64,000 nt of DNA, taken from positions 1 through 64,000 of the forward strand of contig CAZNTU010000006.1 in assembly GCA_964575975.1 (NCBI GenBank), in the 5' to 3' direction. Both the position numbers and the translations under genes were made by a program. Source of the stretch: G963674505 sp964575975 (GTDB taxonomy: Bacteria; Desulfobacterota; Desulfobacteria; Desulfobacterales; SKZT01). Positions within the stretch are counted from its first letter, which is position 1; every line of letters starts with the position of its first letter. This document shows positions 8,386 through 16,742 of this stretch, piece after piece. The notes below the pieces were generated by a model. It was not told the DNA's origin. It was given only the letters and a program-made list of their open reading frames with translations, and searched no databases.

Positions 8386-9270
8386 TTGGACAAAAAGCGA
8401 AAGATACCCGTTCGAGAACTTTTCAAAGACATTGCAGACGGGCGGCTTACAGACGGGGAGATCATGGAAAGATACGGCCTGAACCATCGCGCGTTTGTCT
8501 ATGTCCTTGGAAAATTTGCGGAGAAAAGAAATATTTCATTTAAAAAAGTCGTTTCTTTTATCAGAAACTATTTGGACGAGGAGAATGTGGAGCTTGCGGA
8601 ATCATGCATTCACGTCGTCGAGAAATACTGTTGTACCGGGGGTTGGGGGGTACAAGCCATGATCAAGGGGCTCGAACGCGACTTGCAAGAGATGAAAAAC
8701 CGCTTGGAACAAAAGCGGGACATGGAAAAAACTTCCAAGTCCATCGCCTGGTTCTGCTCCGAGTATCATGATGCTTTTCTTCATCCTTCCGTTGTTTCGT
8801 CCGTTAAAATCGTCGAAAATTACGCCGACAAAATTATCGACAACGAAACAGAGGCCGTTGCCACCCAGGCGCCGTTCGACGCGCGGTCCCGCCTGAGCTT
8901 GTATCCCGAATACATCTCTATTTTCAAAAAGTGCGAATCTGCAGTGGCTGTCCGCATGTGGCACTTTATGTCCGTTCTATTGTTCGCCCGCCACGGTGTC
9001 GAGCATTTTGTCGTCAAGGGAATGATGGACGCGACTACTTGCGATGTTTGCATGCATCTGGACGGGACTCGCATGTCGGTAGAGAAGGTTCTCGCGGCCT
9101 CCGGGAAGCCGAAAAAGCCCGGCTTGGTTCTGCCCGACAAGCCGTTTCCTTCGTTGATTAGCGTCGAAGGGCTCTTGAAAGACGAAAAGGAAAGCGCGCT
9201 GATCCGAAACAATTGGATTTTTCCTCCTTTTTGCGATAAATGCCGTTGCCAGGTTTTTCCTGTGATTTAG
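8386..9270 (+). CDS. Orphan protein: HTH-like N-terminus and phage head-morphogenesis-like C-terminus
   Basis: A 294-residue protein of unknown role. The start is TTG 8386, supported by AAGGAGGG 11 bases upstream. Residues 8-45 (ADGRLTDGEIMERYGL and after) look like a helix-turn-helix. A charged, probably coiled segment follows near 95-120. The C-terminus carries DATTCDVCMHLDG and then PPFCDKCRC. This cysteine arrangement (CxxCxxLDG ... PPxxxxCRC) is the metal-binding end of SPP1 gp7/Mu gpF-type minor head proteins. No other phage gene is near and it has its own promoter-like sequence. I infer a domesticated phage-type domain joined to a regulator-like domain; the function is unknown. Confidence 0.65.
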   Translation: MDKKRKIPVRELFKDIADGRLTDGEIMERYGLNHRAFVYVLGKFAEKRNISFKKVVSFIRNYLDEENVELAESCIHVVEKYCCTGGWGVQAMIKGLERDLQEMKNRLEQKRDMEKTSKSIAWFCSEYHDAFLHPSVVSSVKIVENYADKIIDNETEAVATQAPFDARSRLSLYPEYISIFKKCESAVAVRMWHFMSVLLFARHGVEHFVVKGMMDATTCDVCMHLDGTRMSVEKVLAASGKPKKPGLVLPDKPFPSLISVEGLLKDEKESALIRNNWIFPPFCDKCRCQVFPVI

Positions 9271-9403
9271 CGAAAGCACATCCCAATGATGTTATGGCGA
9301 ATCTCTTCTTGTTCGATTGCCTGTGGTAACTTTTCGAAAAGTATGATAAATCGGTCCCGTTTTATTATGAATAATGCTTCAGAAAAAAAGGTCGTCGCAA
9401 GAA

Positions 9404-10693
9404 ATGAAATTCCATCATTTAATCAATACGTTTGCAGCGTCGCTGGTGTTTACTCTTGTTTGGATTCATCCGCTTGAGACTTCGTCGATCATGTTCGACG
9501 AATCCGAGGAAATAATCGGGATTCCCGATCAATATGTCGCCGAAAAACAGAAGACTCTTTACGGAATCGCAATGGCCGGAGCCGAGATCGAATATTTAAA
9601 TCTTGGTTCGGGCGAGACCTTGGCCGACGTTTTGAGGGAAAGAGAGGTTCCCGCCTCGACAATAGCGGAGGTTGCGAAAAAGGCCGAACCTGCTTTCGAC
9701 GTGCGCCGCATGAAAGAGGGAAACCTTTGCGGGATTGTCAGGCGGTCGGGAATGTCGGAAGGGGAATCGCGTATTTCCCATTTCGTTTACGAAATAGATC
9801 CCGTGGAGTTTGTCGTTTTCGACCTTGAGGAACCGGTGAAAGTCTATCGGGGATCGAAAAAAATCGAGACTCGGATTGCGTCGGTTTGCGGAGAAATCGA
9901 AACGTCTCTGTGGGCCGATTGCGCAAAACGAAACATAGACGTCTCCCTTGTCGCGGATCTGTCCGAAATTTACGCGTGGACGGTCGATTTTCATCATTTG
10001 CAAAAAGGCGACCGGTTCCAGATAATTTACGAAGAAAAGTTCGTGAAAGAAAAATCGGCGGGACCGGGGAAAATTTTGGCCGCCAGGTTCGTTCGCGACG
10101 GGAAACCGTTCGATGCGTTTTATTTCGAAAACGATGGCGACGGTCAATATTTCGACGAAAACGGGCAAAACATGAAAAGCGCCTTTCTGAAGGCGCCAAT
10201 AAAATTCGTCCGGATATCCTCCGGATATACTCATAGAAGGTTCCACCCTATTTTGAAGGTCTACAGGAAGCACCTGGGAATCGATTACGCGGCTCCGACG
10301 GGTACGCCGGTTATGACCGTGGGAGACGGAACCATCCTGCAGGTGGGTGAAGGAAACGCGGAAGGAAAGTACATCAAGGTAAGACATAACCGGGAATACA
10401 CGACCCAGTACATGCATCTTTCCCGAATCGCCAAAGGCGCCCGCCCCGGAAAAAGGGTGCGGCAGGGCGATGTCATCGGGTACGTGGGAAGCACCGGTTT
10501 GGCCACGGGCCCGCACCTGGACTTCAGATTCTTCAAGAACGGAAAGCCCCTTGATTTCATCAACGTGGAATCGCCCCGAGCCCAGGGCCTAGAAAAAAAA
10601 CAAATGAAAGCATTTCGCGGAAAAACCGCGCAGGTAGCCAAAAAACTGGACATGGACGAAGATTCAGTCGCTTTTTTCAAAGACGGCGAATAG
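9404..10693 (+). CDS. M23-family (LytM-type) peptidoglycan endopeptidase-like protein
   Basis: A periplasmic cell-wall peptidase homologue of 429 residues from ATG 9404 (an in-frame ATG at 9374 would add 10). The start region is followed by a hydrophobic signal/anchor segment. The middle part resembles the OapA/LysM-like region that precedes many M23 domains. The C-terminal domain has HLGIDYAAPTGTPV, containing the HxxxD zinc ligands, and ends in TGPHLDFRF where the family usually has TGPHLH. The second histidine of HxH, a zinc ligand, is therefore aspartate. It may still bind metal, or act as an amidase activator like EnvC/NlpD. It is monocistronic, followed by a hairpin at 10721-10742. Confidence 0.85.
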   Translation: MKFHHLINTFAASLVFTLVWIHPLETSSIMFDESEEIIGIPDQYVAEKQKTLYGIAMAGAEIEYLNLGSGETLADVLREREVPASTIAEVAKKAEPAFDVRRMKEGNLCGIVRRSGMSEGESRISHFVYEIDPVEFVVFDLEEPVKVYRGSKKIETRIASVCGEIETSLWADCAKRNIDVSLVADLSEIYAWTVDFHHLQKGDRFQIIYEEKFVKEKSAGPGKILAARFVRDGKPFDAFYFENDGDGQYFDENGQNMKSAFLKAPIKFVRISSGYTHRRFHPILKVYRKHLGIDYAAPTGTPVMTVGDGTILQVGEGNAEGKYIKVRHNREYTTQYMHLSRIAKGARPGKRVRQGDVIGYVGSTGLATGPHLDFRFFKNGKPLDFINVESPRAQGLEKKQMKAFRGKTAQVAKKLDMDEDSVAFFKDGE

Positions 10694-10720
10694 TCTCACG
10701 ACCGTCCGTCGCAAACCGTA

Positions 10721-10742
10721 GCATAGCCCTTGTGGGCTATGC
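10721..10742. terminator. Hairpin between convergent genes
   Basis: A perfect 9-bp stem GCATAGCCC/GGGCTATGC with loop TTGT. There is no T run on either side, so termination is uncertain. Its place between the M23 gene and the convergent nuclease fragment suggests a transcript end. Confidence 0.4.
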
Positions 10743-10808
10743 CACGATCATTGAAAGCTGCGTCGGAACTGAAAAGGCAATACGTTGAGGCTCGGACCGC
10801 GCGGGAAA

Positions 10809-11093
10809 TCAAATCCTTTCGATGTCGGTCGAGTGGCTGTAGACTTCCATGTTCAGCTTTCCGGCAACCTGCACCCCCCGTTTGTCAACCATGGGTGAAA
10901 TGATGATTTTCCGGTCGGCCTTTCGGTTGTGCCGTTTTTCGCAAAAGGCGATCTTTCGGTCGAAAAGATAAACATCGCCGTGACTCATTGACGATTTGAT
11001 CTCGCAAAGAATCAACGTGTTGTTTTTGACGATAAGATCCAACTCCACTTGGTCCGGCCGACCGAAAACCTCTTTGATTTGATCCGCTTCCAT
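10809..11093 (-). pseudogene. PD-(D/E)XK nuclease-like fragment (DUF3782-type), N-terminally short
   Basis: A 94-residue frame with VELDLIV and LILCEIKSS, the D...ExK core of the PD-(D/E)XK fold, followed by DVYLFDRK and a C-terminal MEVYS strand as in DUF3782-type proteins. Those proteins are usually 200 residues or more, with a coiled N-terminal part that is absent here. An in-frame TGA lies just upstream of the ATG, although AGGTGA gives a usable ribosome site, so a small product may still be made. It is probably a decayed remnant. Confidence 0.5.
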
Positions 11094-11215
11094 GCACAGT
11101 CACCTTTTGAATTCAAAGCCTGTCGATACTATAGATTAAATTCGACCGGTCCGCAATATTCCCTGTTTCTTTTTGTCAATGGAGAGGGATTTTGGAAAAG
11201 AAAGTTGGCGAGGGA

Positions 11216-11253
11216 AAAAAAGGGCGAACGCTTAGAAGCGTTCGCCCTTTTTA
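11216..11253 (-). terminator. Bidirectional rho-independent terminator after the cytochrome gene
   Basis: A 13-bp perfect stem (11221-11233 with 11236-11248) is flanked by A and T runs on the two sides. It lies 23 bases downstream of the cytochrome stop codon. Confidence 0.85.
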
Positions 11254-11275
11254 CAGTCTCGTTTCAATTATCCTG

Positions 11276-11737
11276 CTACTTTTCCTCTTTCGGATGGCAC
11301 TTGGTGCAGGTTGTCGGGGCGTCTTTGGTGTTCTTTTCCTTGTTGAACGCCTTGTGGCAAGTTATGCAATTGTCGTGAATCGCCTCGGCATGATACTCAA
11401 GTTCTTCTTTCTTGCTCAGTTTCGGAGCATCCTTGCCTTTGGGCTTTTCGCCGGGCTTGCTGTGACACTCGATGCAACTTTGGACATCGTCGCCCTTCTT
11501 AAGATCCGTCAACGGTTTGCCTTGCTCGTCGTGATGGCATCCGCCGCAGGTAGCCTTGTATTCGTCGACGTGTTTCTCGTGGGAAAACTCGACGATACCT
11601 TTGGTATGCTTCTCGTAGCCTTTGGATTCCATTTTAATCACGGACGGAAAATTATCCGCCGCGACAAGGCTTCCCGCTACGAAAAGGATCGCAATCCCAA
11701 CCATCAAAATGGCCAGAGACAGCTGTTTTTTATTCAT
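11276..11737 (-). CDS. Periplasmic tetrahaem cytochrome c, class III (cytochrome c3 family)
   Basis: A 153-residue precursor with a signal peptide (residues 1-27, cleavage after SLVAA). Four CxxCH haem sites lie at 64-68, 88-92, 124-128 and 144-148, and extra histidines (HEKH near 53-56, HH at 68-69, H116, H121) can be the distal ligands of bis-His haems. The length and motif order fit the class III (c3/c7-type) cytochromes that link periplasmic hydrogenases or formate dehydrogenases to membrane complexes such as Tmc, Hmc or Qrc. It has a perfect AGGAGGTGA ribosome site, its own promoter and its own terminator. This suggests an abundant single-gene transcript. Confidence 0.95.
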   Translation of the reverse strand: MNKKQLSLAILMVGIAILFVAGSLVAADNFPSVIKMESKGYEKHTKGIVEFSHEKHVDEYKATCGGCHHDEQGKPLTDLKKGDDVQSCIECHSKPGEKPKGKDAPKLSKKEELEYHAEAIHDNCITCHKAFNKEKNTKDAPTTCTKCHPKEEK

Positions 11738-11817
11738 ATTCGCGTTTCACCTCCTTTCGGTTTTTTTTGAAAAACAAAAAAATGAAAAAATTGGTGAATC
11801 CCTTTGAATCGAGGGTA

Positions 11818-11846
11818 TCTGTATCAAGGATTGCCGGTTCTGTCAA
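11818..11846 (-). promoter_or_regulatory. Sigma70-type promoter of the cytochrome gene
   Basis: On the minus strand, TTGACA (11846-11841), a 17-base spacer and TACAGA (11823-11818) lie about 80 bases upstream of the start codon. Confidence 0.65.
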
Positions 11847-11894
11847 TGGCAAAGCTGTTGCGCTGCCAACGGAGAATATGCGTTGCCATGACGA

Positions 11895-13475
11895 CTAGGC
11901 TGAGGAAACGGAGAGTTTTCGGACCACGGACGGAAACCTTCCCGGATCGGTATGCGGAATGAACTTGGCGGCGCTGAACCGGTTCATGAAATCTTGGTTC
12001 ACGTTAAGTTCCATATAGGTAATGCGGTCTCGTATTCCATCAATTTGGTCGACCGCCGACGGCCGGGTCAGAACCATTGTCGCTCCTCCGAGGGAGCTGT
12101 TTCCGATGGCCTGGTAGGATTCCAGCGGAAGGTCGGGAAGCATTCCGATGGAGATGGCGGAGCGGGGATCGATGAAGGACCCGAACGTTCCGGCCACGTA
12201 GAACTTGGACAATTCCGTCGCGTTCATGCCGACGGTGCCGGCGATGGTTTCCAGGATGGTGAACATGGCTGCCTTGCTGCGCACAAGACTGTCAAGATCC
12301 GCTTGGCTGATCGTCAAATCCTCTCCGGTCGCGGAATCCTTCGAATCGACCACAGTCAGGTGCGCCAGACCGTCGACCTCCCTCAGCCGCTTGCCGCAGG
12401 CCGATGGAACAAGTTTTCCCCGAACGTCCATCATGCCGGCTAGAAACAGTTGCGCGGCCAGGTCGATCAAACCGGAACCGCATATTCCGCGAGGAGTTTC
12501 GTCTTCGATGGCGTGGATGGAGAATGCTTTCGTTTCCGGATCGATCTTGATCCTGTCGATCACCCCCGGTCCGGCCATCATGCCCATGCGGGTCACCCCG
12601 CTTTCCAGCGCCGGACCCGCCGCTCCTGCGCAAGCTATCAGCCAGTGCTTGTTTCCCAGGACCACTTCGGCGTTGGTGCCCACATCGACCAGGATGGAGG
12701 TCTCCTCGATCTTGTTCAACCCTGAATAAAGTATGCCCGCGATCAGGTCTCCGCCGAAATAGCTCCCGATGTTGGGAAAGGTCATTACTCTTGCGAAAGG
12801 ATTGGCGGCAAGGCCGATCTCCGCCGCCTTGGCCAGTCCGGGACGGTTCGCGGCGGGAATGTACGGTTCGCGAATAATCCACCGGGGAGGCAATTTCAAA
12901 AAAAGGTGCGTCATGGCAGTATTTCCCGCCACTGTGATCAAATGCACGTTTTGCGGCGATATGCCGCATTTATCGCACAGGCTTTTCATTTCGCGGTTCA
13001 GTCCGTCCACGATCAGGCGGTTCAACCGATGCAGGCCGTCTTTCGTCTCCGCGAAATGGATGCGTACCAAGATATCGGGACCGATTTCCCCTTGGGGATT
13101 GTCGAACGCGGATTCCGCCAGCGCTTTTCCATCGGCCAGATCGACGAGCCGCAAAACTACCCGAGAGGTACCCAGATCGACGGCCAGTCCGGCGAGCGTC
13201 TCGTCGGAAAAGGCGTCGGCCACGCCCGCCAACACGTATCGTCCACGGTCCTTGAATACGACGCAGCGCGCTTTGTAATCGCATTTGCGGAGAAAATCCG
13301 GAAGCATTCGCGCCATTGCCAAGTCGATTTCAATGAAATCGACACCGAGTTCGCGCTTCAATGCTCCGGCCAGGCGGTCGGCGTCCGCCGTATTGTCTTT
13401 CAAAGAGGGAGGAATCAACGATATGGCAATTACCCAGCTCTCGGGCGTTTTGACTGTTTCGGGATTTTTCGTCAA
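11895..13475 (-). CDS. RACo-like ASKHA ATPase (reductive activator of corrinoid proteins, lacking the ferredoxin domain)
   Basis: A 526-residue protein whose part from about residue 95 onward (AVDLGTSRVVLRLVDL, VAGNTAMTHLFL, SILVDVGTNAEVVLG, CAGAAGPALESG, GICGSGLIDL) matches the ASKHA ATPase core of RACo/DUF4445 proteins. These use ATP to re-reduce Co(II) corrinoids in methyl transfer. RACo normally starts with a [2Fe-2S] domain; here the first 90 residues have no such cysteine set. It may therefore take electrons from a partner or act in another role. The TTG start has GGAG 6 bases upstream. It is the last gene of the seven-gene operon beginning with cooC, which supports a link to acetyl-CoA synthase or methyltransferase metabolism. 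Confidence 0.8.
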   Translation of the reverse strand: MTKNPETVKTPESWVIAISLIPPSLKDNTADADRLAGALKRELGVDFIEIDLAMARMLPDFLRKCDYKARCVVFKDRGRYVLAGVADAFSDETLAGLAVDLGTSRVVLRLVDLADGKALAESAFDNPQGEIGPDILVRIHFAETKDGLHRLNRLIVDGLNREMKSLCDKCGISPQNVHLITVAGNTAMTHLFLKLPPRWIIREPYIPAANRPGLAKAAEIGLAANPFARVMTFPNIGSYFGGDLIAGILYSGLNKIEETSILVDVGTNAEVVLGNKHWLIACAGAAGPALESGVTRMGMMAGPGVIDRIKIDPETKAFSIHAIEDETPRGICGSGLIDLAAQLFLAGMMDVRGKLVPSACGKRLREVDGLAHLTVVDSKDSATGEDLTISQADLDSLVRSKAAMFTILETIAGTVGMNATELSKFYVAGTFGSFIDPRSAISIGMLPDLPLESYQAIGNSSLGGATMVLTRPSAVDQIDGIRDRITYMELNVNQDFMNRFSAAKFIPHTDPGRFPSVVRKLSVSSA

Positions 13476-13501
13476 ATCGGTCTCCGTATGATTTCAAAGG
13501 T

Positions 13502-14260
13502 TCAGCTGCTTTGTTTGCGAATCCGTTCCACGGCGGCCACCAACCGGTTCATAGTCTCTCCGGCTTTTCCCTTTAGGATGTGATCGCCGATATTGCCGGT
13601 AAGCGGCGTGGGTTCAGGGTTTATCTCGATGATTTTCGCTCCGGCGCGCTTGGCTATTGCAGGAATGAAAGCTACGGGTTGAACGACTGCGGAGGTCCCC
13701 ACCACCAGCATCGCGTCGCATGTGGAGGCGGCTTCGAGAGACCGTTGCATTGCCAGTTGGGGAATCGGTTCTCCGAAAAAGACGCATTCGGGGCGATAAA
13801 TCCCGCCGCATCGGCACCGGGGCGGAATTTCGGAAAGAACGAGGCTTCGCGTATCGATTCGTTCGTCGCATTCGAGGCAACGGTGATGCGCGAAAGTGCC
13901 GTGGAACTCGATGACGTCCGTACTGCCGGCCAGCTGGTGGAGCCCGTCCACGTTCTGGGTAATCACCGTGGACATTATTCCCATTCGCTCCAAGGAGGCA
14001 AGGCCTGTGTGGGCGTCGTTGGGAACCGCCTTATCGACCACAGTTTTAAGTTCGCGGAGAAGCACGTCCCACACTTTCGCCGGGTCCCTCATGAACGCGT
14101 CGATGGAGGCGTATTCCATGGGATCGAATTTTTCCCACACGCCCCCCTTTCCTCTGAACGGAGGAATGCCGCTCTCGACCGAGATCCCCGCGCCGGTCAA
14201 GGCCACGGCTTTCCGCGCGGAGGAAAGATATTTTGCCGTCAGTTCGATCAAATCCACCAT
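13502..14260 (-). CDS. cobB: NAD-dependent protein deacylase (sirtuin, CobB/Sir2)
   Basis: A 252-residue cytoplasmic sirtuin. Visible motifs are GAGISVESGIPPFRG (23-37), TQNVDGLH (101-108), catalytic H120 in FHG, a zinc site (C128, C131, C149, C151) and FFGEPIP near 161-167. It removes acetyl or other acyl groups from lysine using NAD and yields nicotinamide and O-acyl-ADP-ribose. A classic bacterial target is acetyl-CoA synthetase, and an Acs with the right motif is encoded at 40.7 kb in this window. Start ATG 14260 follows AGGAGT. It lies 9 bases after the MBL gene and 26 before the RACo-like gene. Confidence 0.93.
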   Translation of the reverse strand: MVDLIELTAKYLSSARKAVALTGAGISVESGIPPFRGKGGVWEKFDPMEYASIDAFMRDPAKVWDVLLRELKTVVDKAVPNDAHTGLASLERMGIMSTVITQNVDGLHQLAGSTDVIEFHGTFAHHRCLECDERIDTRSLVLSEIPPRCRCGGIYRPECVFFGEPIPQLAMQRSLEAASTCDAMLVVGTSAVVQPVAFIPAIAKRAGAKIIEINPEPTPLTGNIGDHILKGKAGETMNRLVAAVERIRKQSS

Positions 14261-14269
14261 AAAAGACTC

Positions 14270-15109
14270 CTACAATTCGAACACGGAACCCGTCCTTACG
14301 ATGTCGCACTCGAGAGACGAGCCTCTGTCGTCGATGGTTTTCAGGCATTCGGCCAAAATCGCGTCGGCTTGGTCGTCCGTGCGCTCCTGGTTCAAATGGA
14401 ACAGGCCGAATTCTTTGACTCCGGCTTGGAAGGCCAACTCCAAGGCCTCAGTATAGGAAGAGTGGCCCCATTCCATTGTGGCCTTGTATTCCTCGGGGGT
14501 GTACTCGGCGTCATGGATCAGCAGGTCCGCTTCGGCGCAAAACTCCAAATAATCGTCGAATCGAAGTCCTCCCGGATGAACGTAGCCGAGTTCGTTGTCG
14601 GTCAGAAACACGAACGATTTTCCGTCCTCGATGAACTTGTAGCCGCTTCCTTTGTTAGGATGGCTCAACGGCACGGGAACCACGGTAACCGAACCGATTT
14701 CGAATTGAAGGGGACAGCTTTCCTCGTAGATTATATTCGCTTTTATGTCGGAATATCTCACGGGAAAGTTCGGGGGATCCATAACTTTCGACAGCATCAT
14801 TTCCACGTAACGGCTTGGAAAGGGGCAGCGTTGCATCCGGATTTTGGTTTTCCGACTGTAAAGGGGCTTGAAGAATGGAAAACCCATGAGGTGGTCCCAA
14901 TGAGCGTGGGTGAAAAGGAGATTGTAGTCGCGGCGCTGTTCCTCCATCAATTTGATTCCAAGCTTTCTGATTCCGGTACCGGCGTCGATTATAATCAAAT
15001 CGCCGCTGCGAGCGGCGATCTCGATGCAGGTGGTCTCTCCCCCGTATTTTATGTATTCTTTTCCGGAAACTGGAATCGAACCTCTGGAACCCCAACATGT
15101 TATAATCAT
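14270..15109 (-). CDS. MBL-fold metallohydrolase
   Basis: A 279-residue soluble metallo-beta-lactamase-fold hydrolase. The dinuclear metal motif THAHWDH is at 67-73 and later ligands are in LSHPN, LTDNE and a C-terminal FHLN segment. The N-terminal GSRGSIPVSG and YGGETTCIEI patterns put it with the RNase Z/CPSF-like or phosphodiesterase-like small MBL proteins common in Desulfobacterota, often fused to signalling domains. The substrate is not determined. GGAAGGT precedes the start. It sits inside the cooC-RACo operon. Confidence 0.85.
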   Translation of the reverse strand: MIITCWGSRGSIPVSGKEYIKYGGETTCIEIAARSGDLIIIDAGTGIRKLGIKLMEEQRRDYNLLFTHAHWDHLMGFPFFKPLYSRKTKIRMQRCPFPSRYVEMMLSKVMDPPNFPVRYSDIKANIIYEESCPLQFEIGSVTVVPVPLSHPNKGSGYKFIEDGKSFVFLTDNELGYVHPGGLRFDDYLEFCAEADLLIHDAEYTPEEYKATMEWGHSSYTEALELAFQAGVKEFGLFHLNQERTDDQADAILAECLKTIDDRGSSLECDIVRTGSVFEL

Positions 15110-15145
15110 CTCAGACCTTCCGATTCGACAGGGCAGGTTGTCGTT

Positions 15146-16015
15146 TCAGTCAATCCCACCCATGAACGTATGCCAAACGCCGTCCCTCTCCCATCTCTTG
15201 GAAATTGTCACTCCTCGTCTCTCCAGTTGCGACGCCGCGTCCCTGGCTTGGCTTCGCAAGAGGCCCGATAGCACGAACCACCTTTTCCGGTAAAAGCCCT
15301 CGGATTCCAAAAGTCTCTTCATTACGTCGTAATGGATATTGGCGATTATCAGTTCCGACGGTGCATCGACGAAATCCAACGCGTTTCCCTGGATCGCGAC
15401 GATTTTGTCCTCCATCGCGTTCAAACCGATATTTTCCCGGGCGGTTCGAACCGCCAGCAAATTGAAATCAGCGGCAAGGCATCTGCGGCATCCCAAGGTT
15501 GCCGCCGCCAAAGCCAAGATTCCCGTTCCGCAGCCCAAATCAAGTGCTGTGTCGCACTTGGCACGAGTATATATCAATTCCAAGGCTTCGATGCAATCCC
15601 GCGTTGTCGCGTGCAATCCGTTGCCGAAAACAACTCCGGGATCCAATACGATTTTTTTCAGCTTCCCGGCCAGCCGTTCCTCTCGGATCTCTTCCCAGGG
15701 AGGCGCGATCAGGAACCCGCCGATCTCCATGGAGGAAAACCTGCCGCCCTGCCACTCGTCGTATGTCATTCGGTACCGATCGACGAGCTTCAAACCCTTT
15801 TGCGATTCGAGGAATTTCGAGACGTCCTCGTCGGCCGGTTTCGAAAAGAACAGAAACGAGAAACCTTCCTCCTCCCAATTCCCGATGAACCGACTGTCGA
15901 AGAAAGAGGATGCCGACGGCGCTCTGCCCTCCAGGTAATATATATAAAGGTCGCCGTACGGTCTTCGACCGGCATCTTCTCTATAGGAGATTTCGGAGCT
16001 TTCGACGCTATTCAT
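15146..16015 (-). CDS. prmA: PrmA-like ribosomal protein L11 lysine methyltransferase
   Basis: A 289-residue SAM-dependent methyltransferase. The Rossmann motif I ALDLGCGTGILALAAATLG, preceded by the PrmA-type segment PGVVFGNGLHATTRDC, and the later motif ANIHYDVMKRLL fit PrmA, which trimethylates lysines of ribosomal protein L11. The usual PrmA catalytic stretch is less conserved (ANIH rather than ANIL), so another protein substrate is possible. The start codon overlaps the end of the CBS-ACT gene by 8 bases, indicating translational coupling in the operon. Confidence 0.75.
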   Translation of the reverse strand: MNSVESSEISYREDAGRRPYGDLYIYYLEGRAPSASSFFDSRFIGNWEEEGFSFLFFSKPADEDVSKFLESQKGLKLVDRYRMTYDEWQGGRFSSMEIGGFLIAPPWEEIREERLAGKLKKIVLDPGVVFGNGLHATTRDCIEALELIYTRAKCDTALDLGCGTGILALAAATLGCRRCLAADFNLLAVRTARENIGLNAMEDKIVAIQGNALDFVDAPSELIIANIHYDVMKRLLESEGFYRKRWFVLSGLLRSQARDAASQLERRGVTISKRWERDGVWHTFMGGID

Positions 16016-16685
16016 TATGCGGAAGCTGGTCCAGGTACCATTTCATGGGATCCAAAAGTTCGAACCCCGCTTCCTGGAGCTTCTTTTTCACCCTTGCCGC
16101 GTTGTTCGTCAACAAGTACGGGAAAACCGCCCGCTTGCCCTCTTCCCAATGCCTCGCGACCAAAATGCTTCCCATAGAGACGTTTTCCGAGGTTATAATA
16201 TCCACTATTTTCTTCATCTGTCCGATTTTATGTTCGGCCACAATGCATACCAAAACGCCCGGTTCGCCGATGCCCATTACGTTGACGAACGCTCTGAGCA
16301 AATCGCGCGTGGATATTATTCCCTTCAGACGTTTTTCGTCGTCGACGACCGGAAAAGCCCCGACATGGTGTCGCTGAAACAGAATAAGCACGTCTTGGAG
16401 CGTGTACGCGGGAGAGACCGTGATCAAGTCGGAGGTCATGATGTCTTCGGCTTTTATCTCGGACAGCTTTTCCCTGGCCTCCTTGCTGTTGAAGTCGTCG
16501 ATCGCCAACGCGGGCATTGCGCTGCGAACGTCGCGGTCGGTGACCATTCCCAGAAGAATGCCGGAATCGTCGATCACGGGAACGTGCCGTATCTTTTTTT
16601 CGTCCATAAGTTTCCTGATCTCCAGAATGCCGGTCTCTCCGCCGATGGTGATCAGTTTTCGGGTCATGGATTTGCTGACAAACAT
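16008..16685 (-). CDS. CBS-pair plus ACT domain protein (AcuB-like)
   Basis: A 225-residue regulatory protein with two CBS motifs (residues about 5-60 and 75-135) and an ACT-like domain at about 140-215. This is the AcuB layout. In Bacillus, AcuB is encoded with AcuA (acetyltransferase) and AcuC (deacetylase), which control acetyl-CoA synthetase. Here it lies directly downstream of an AcuC/HDAC-like gene (57-base gap). CBS domains usually sense adenosine nucleotides, so this protein may report energy status to the deacylase. GGGGGA precedes the start. Confidence 0.88.
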   Translation of the reverse strand: MFVSKSMTRKLITIGGETGILEIRKLMDEKKIRHVPVIDDSGILLGMVTDRDVRSAMPALAIDDFNSKEAREKLSEIKAEDIMTSDLITVSPAYTLQDVLILFQRHHVGAFPVVDDEKRLKGIISTRDLLRAFVNVMGIGEPGVLVCIVAEHKIGQMKKIVDIITSENVSMGSILVARHWEEGKRAVFPYLLTNNAARVKKKLQEAGFELLDPMKWYLDQLPHNE

Positions 16686-16742
16686 TTGAACCTATCCCCC
16701 TTCGATTTTTAACGTCGATGTTTGGTTTAGACAAGCGCTTCG

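Noticed and set aside
8386..9270. Prophage remnant
   Set aside because: No portal, terminase, capsid, integrase or attachment repeat flanks the single phage-like domain.
13580..15271. Long plus-strand frame of 563 codons
   Set aside because: It lies antisense to the sirtuin and MBL genes, is rich in His/Arg/Phe of shadow type and has no family motif; a codon-bias effect of GC-rich genes.
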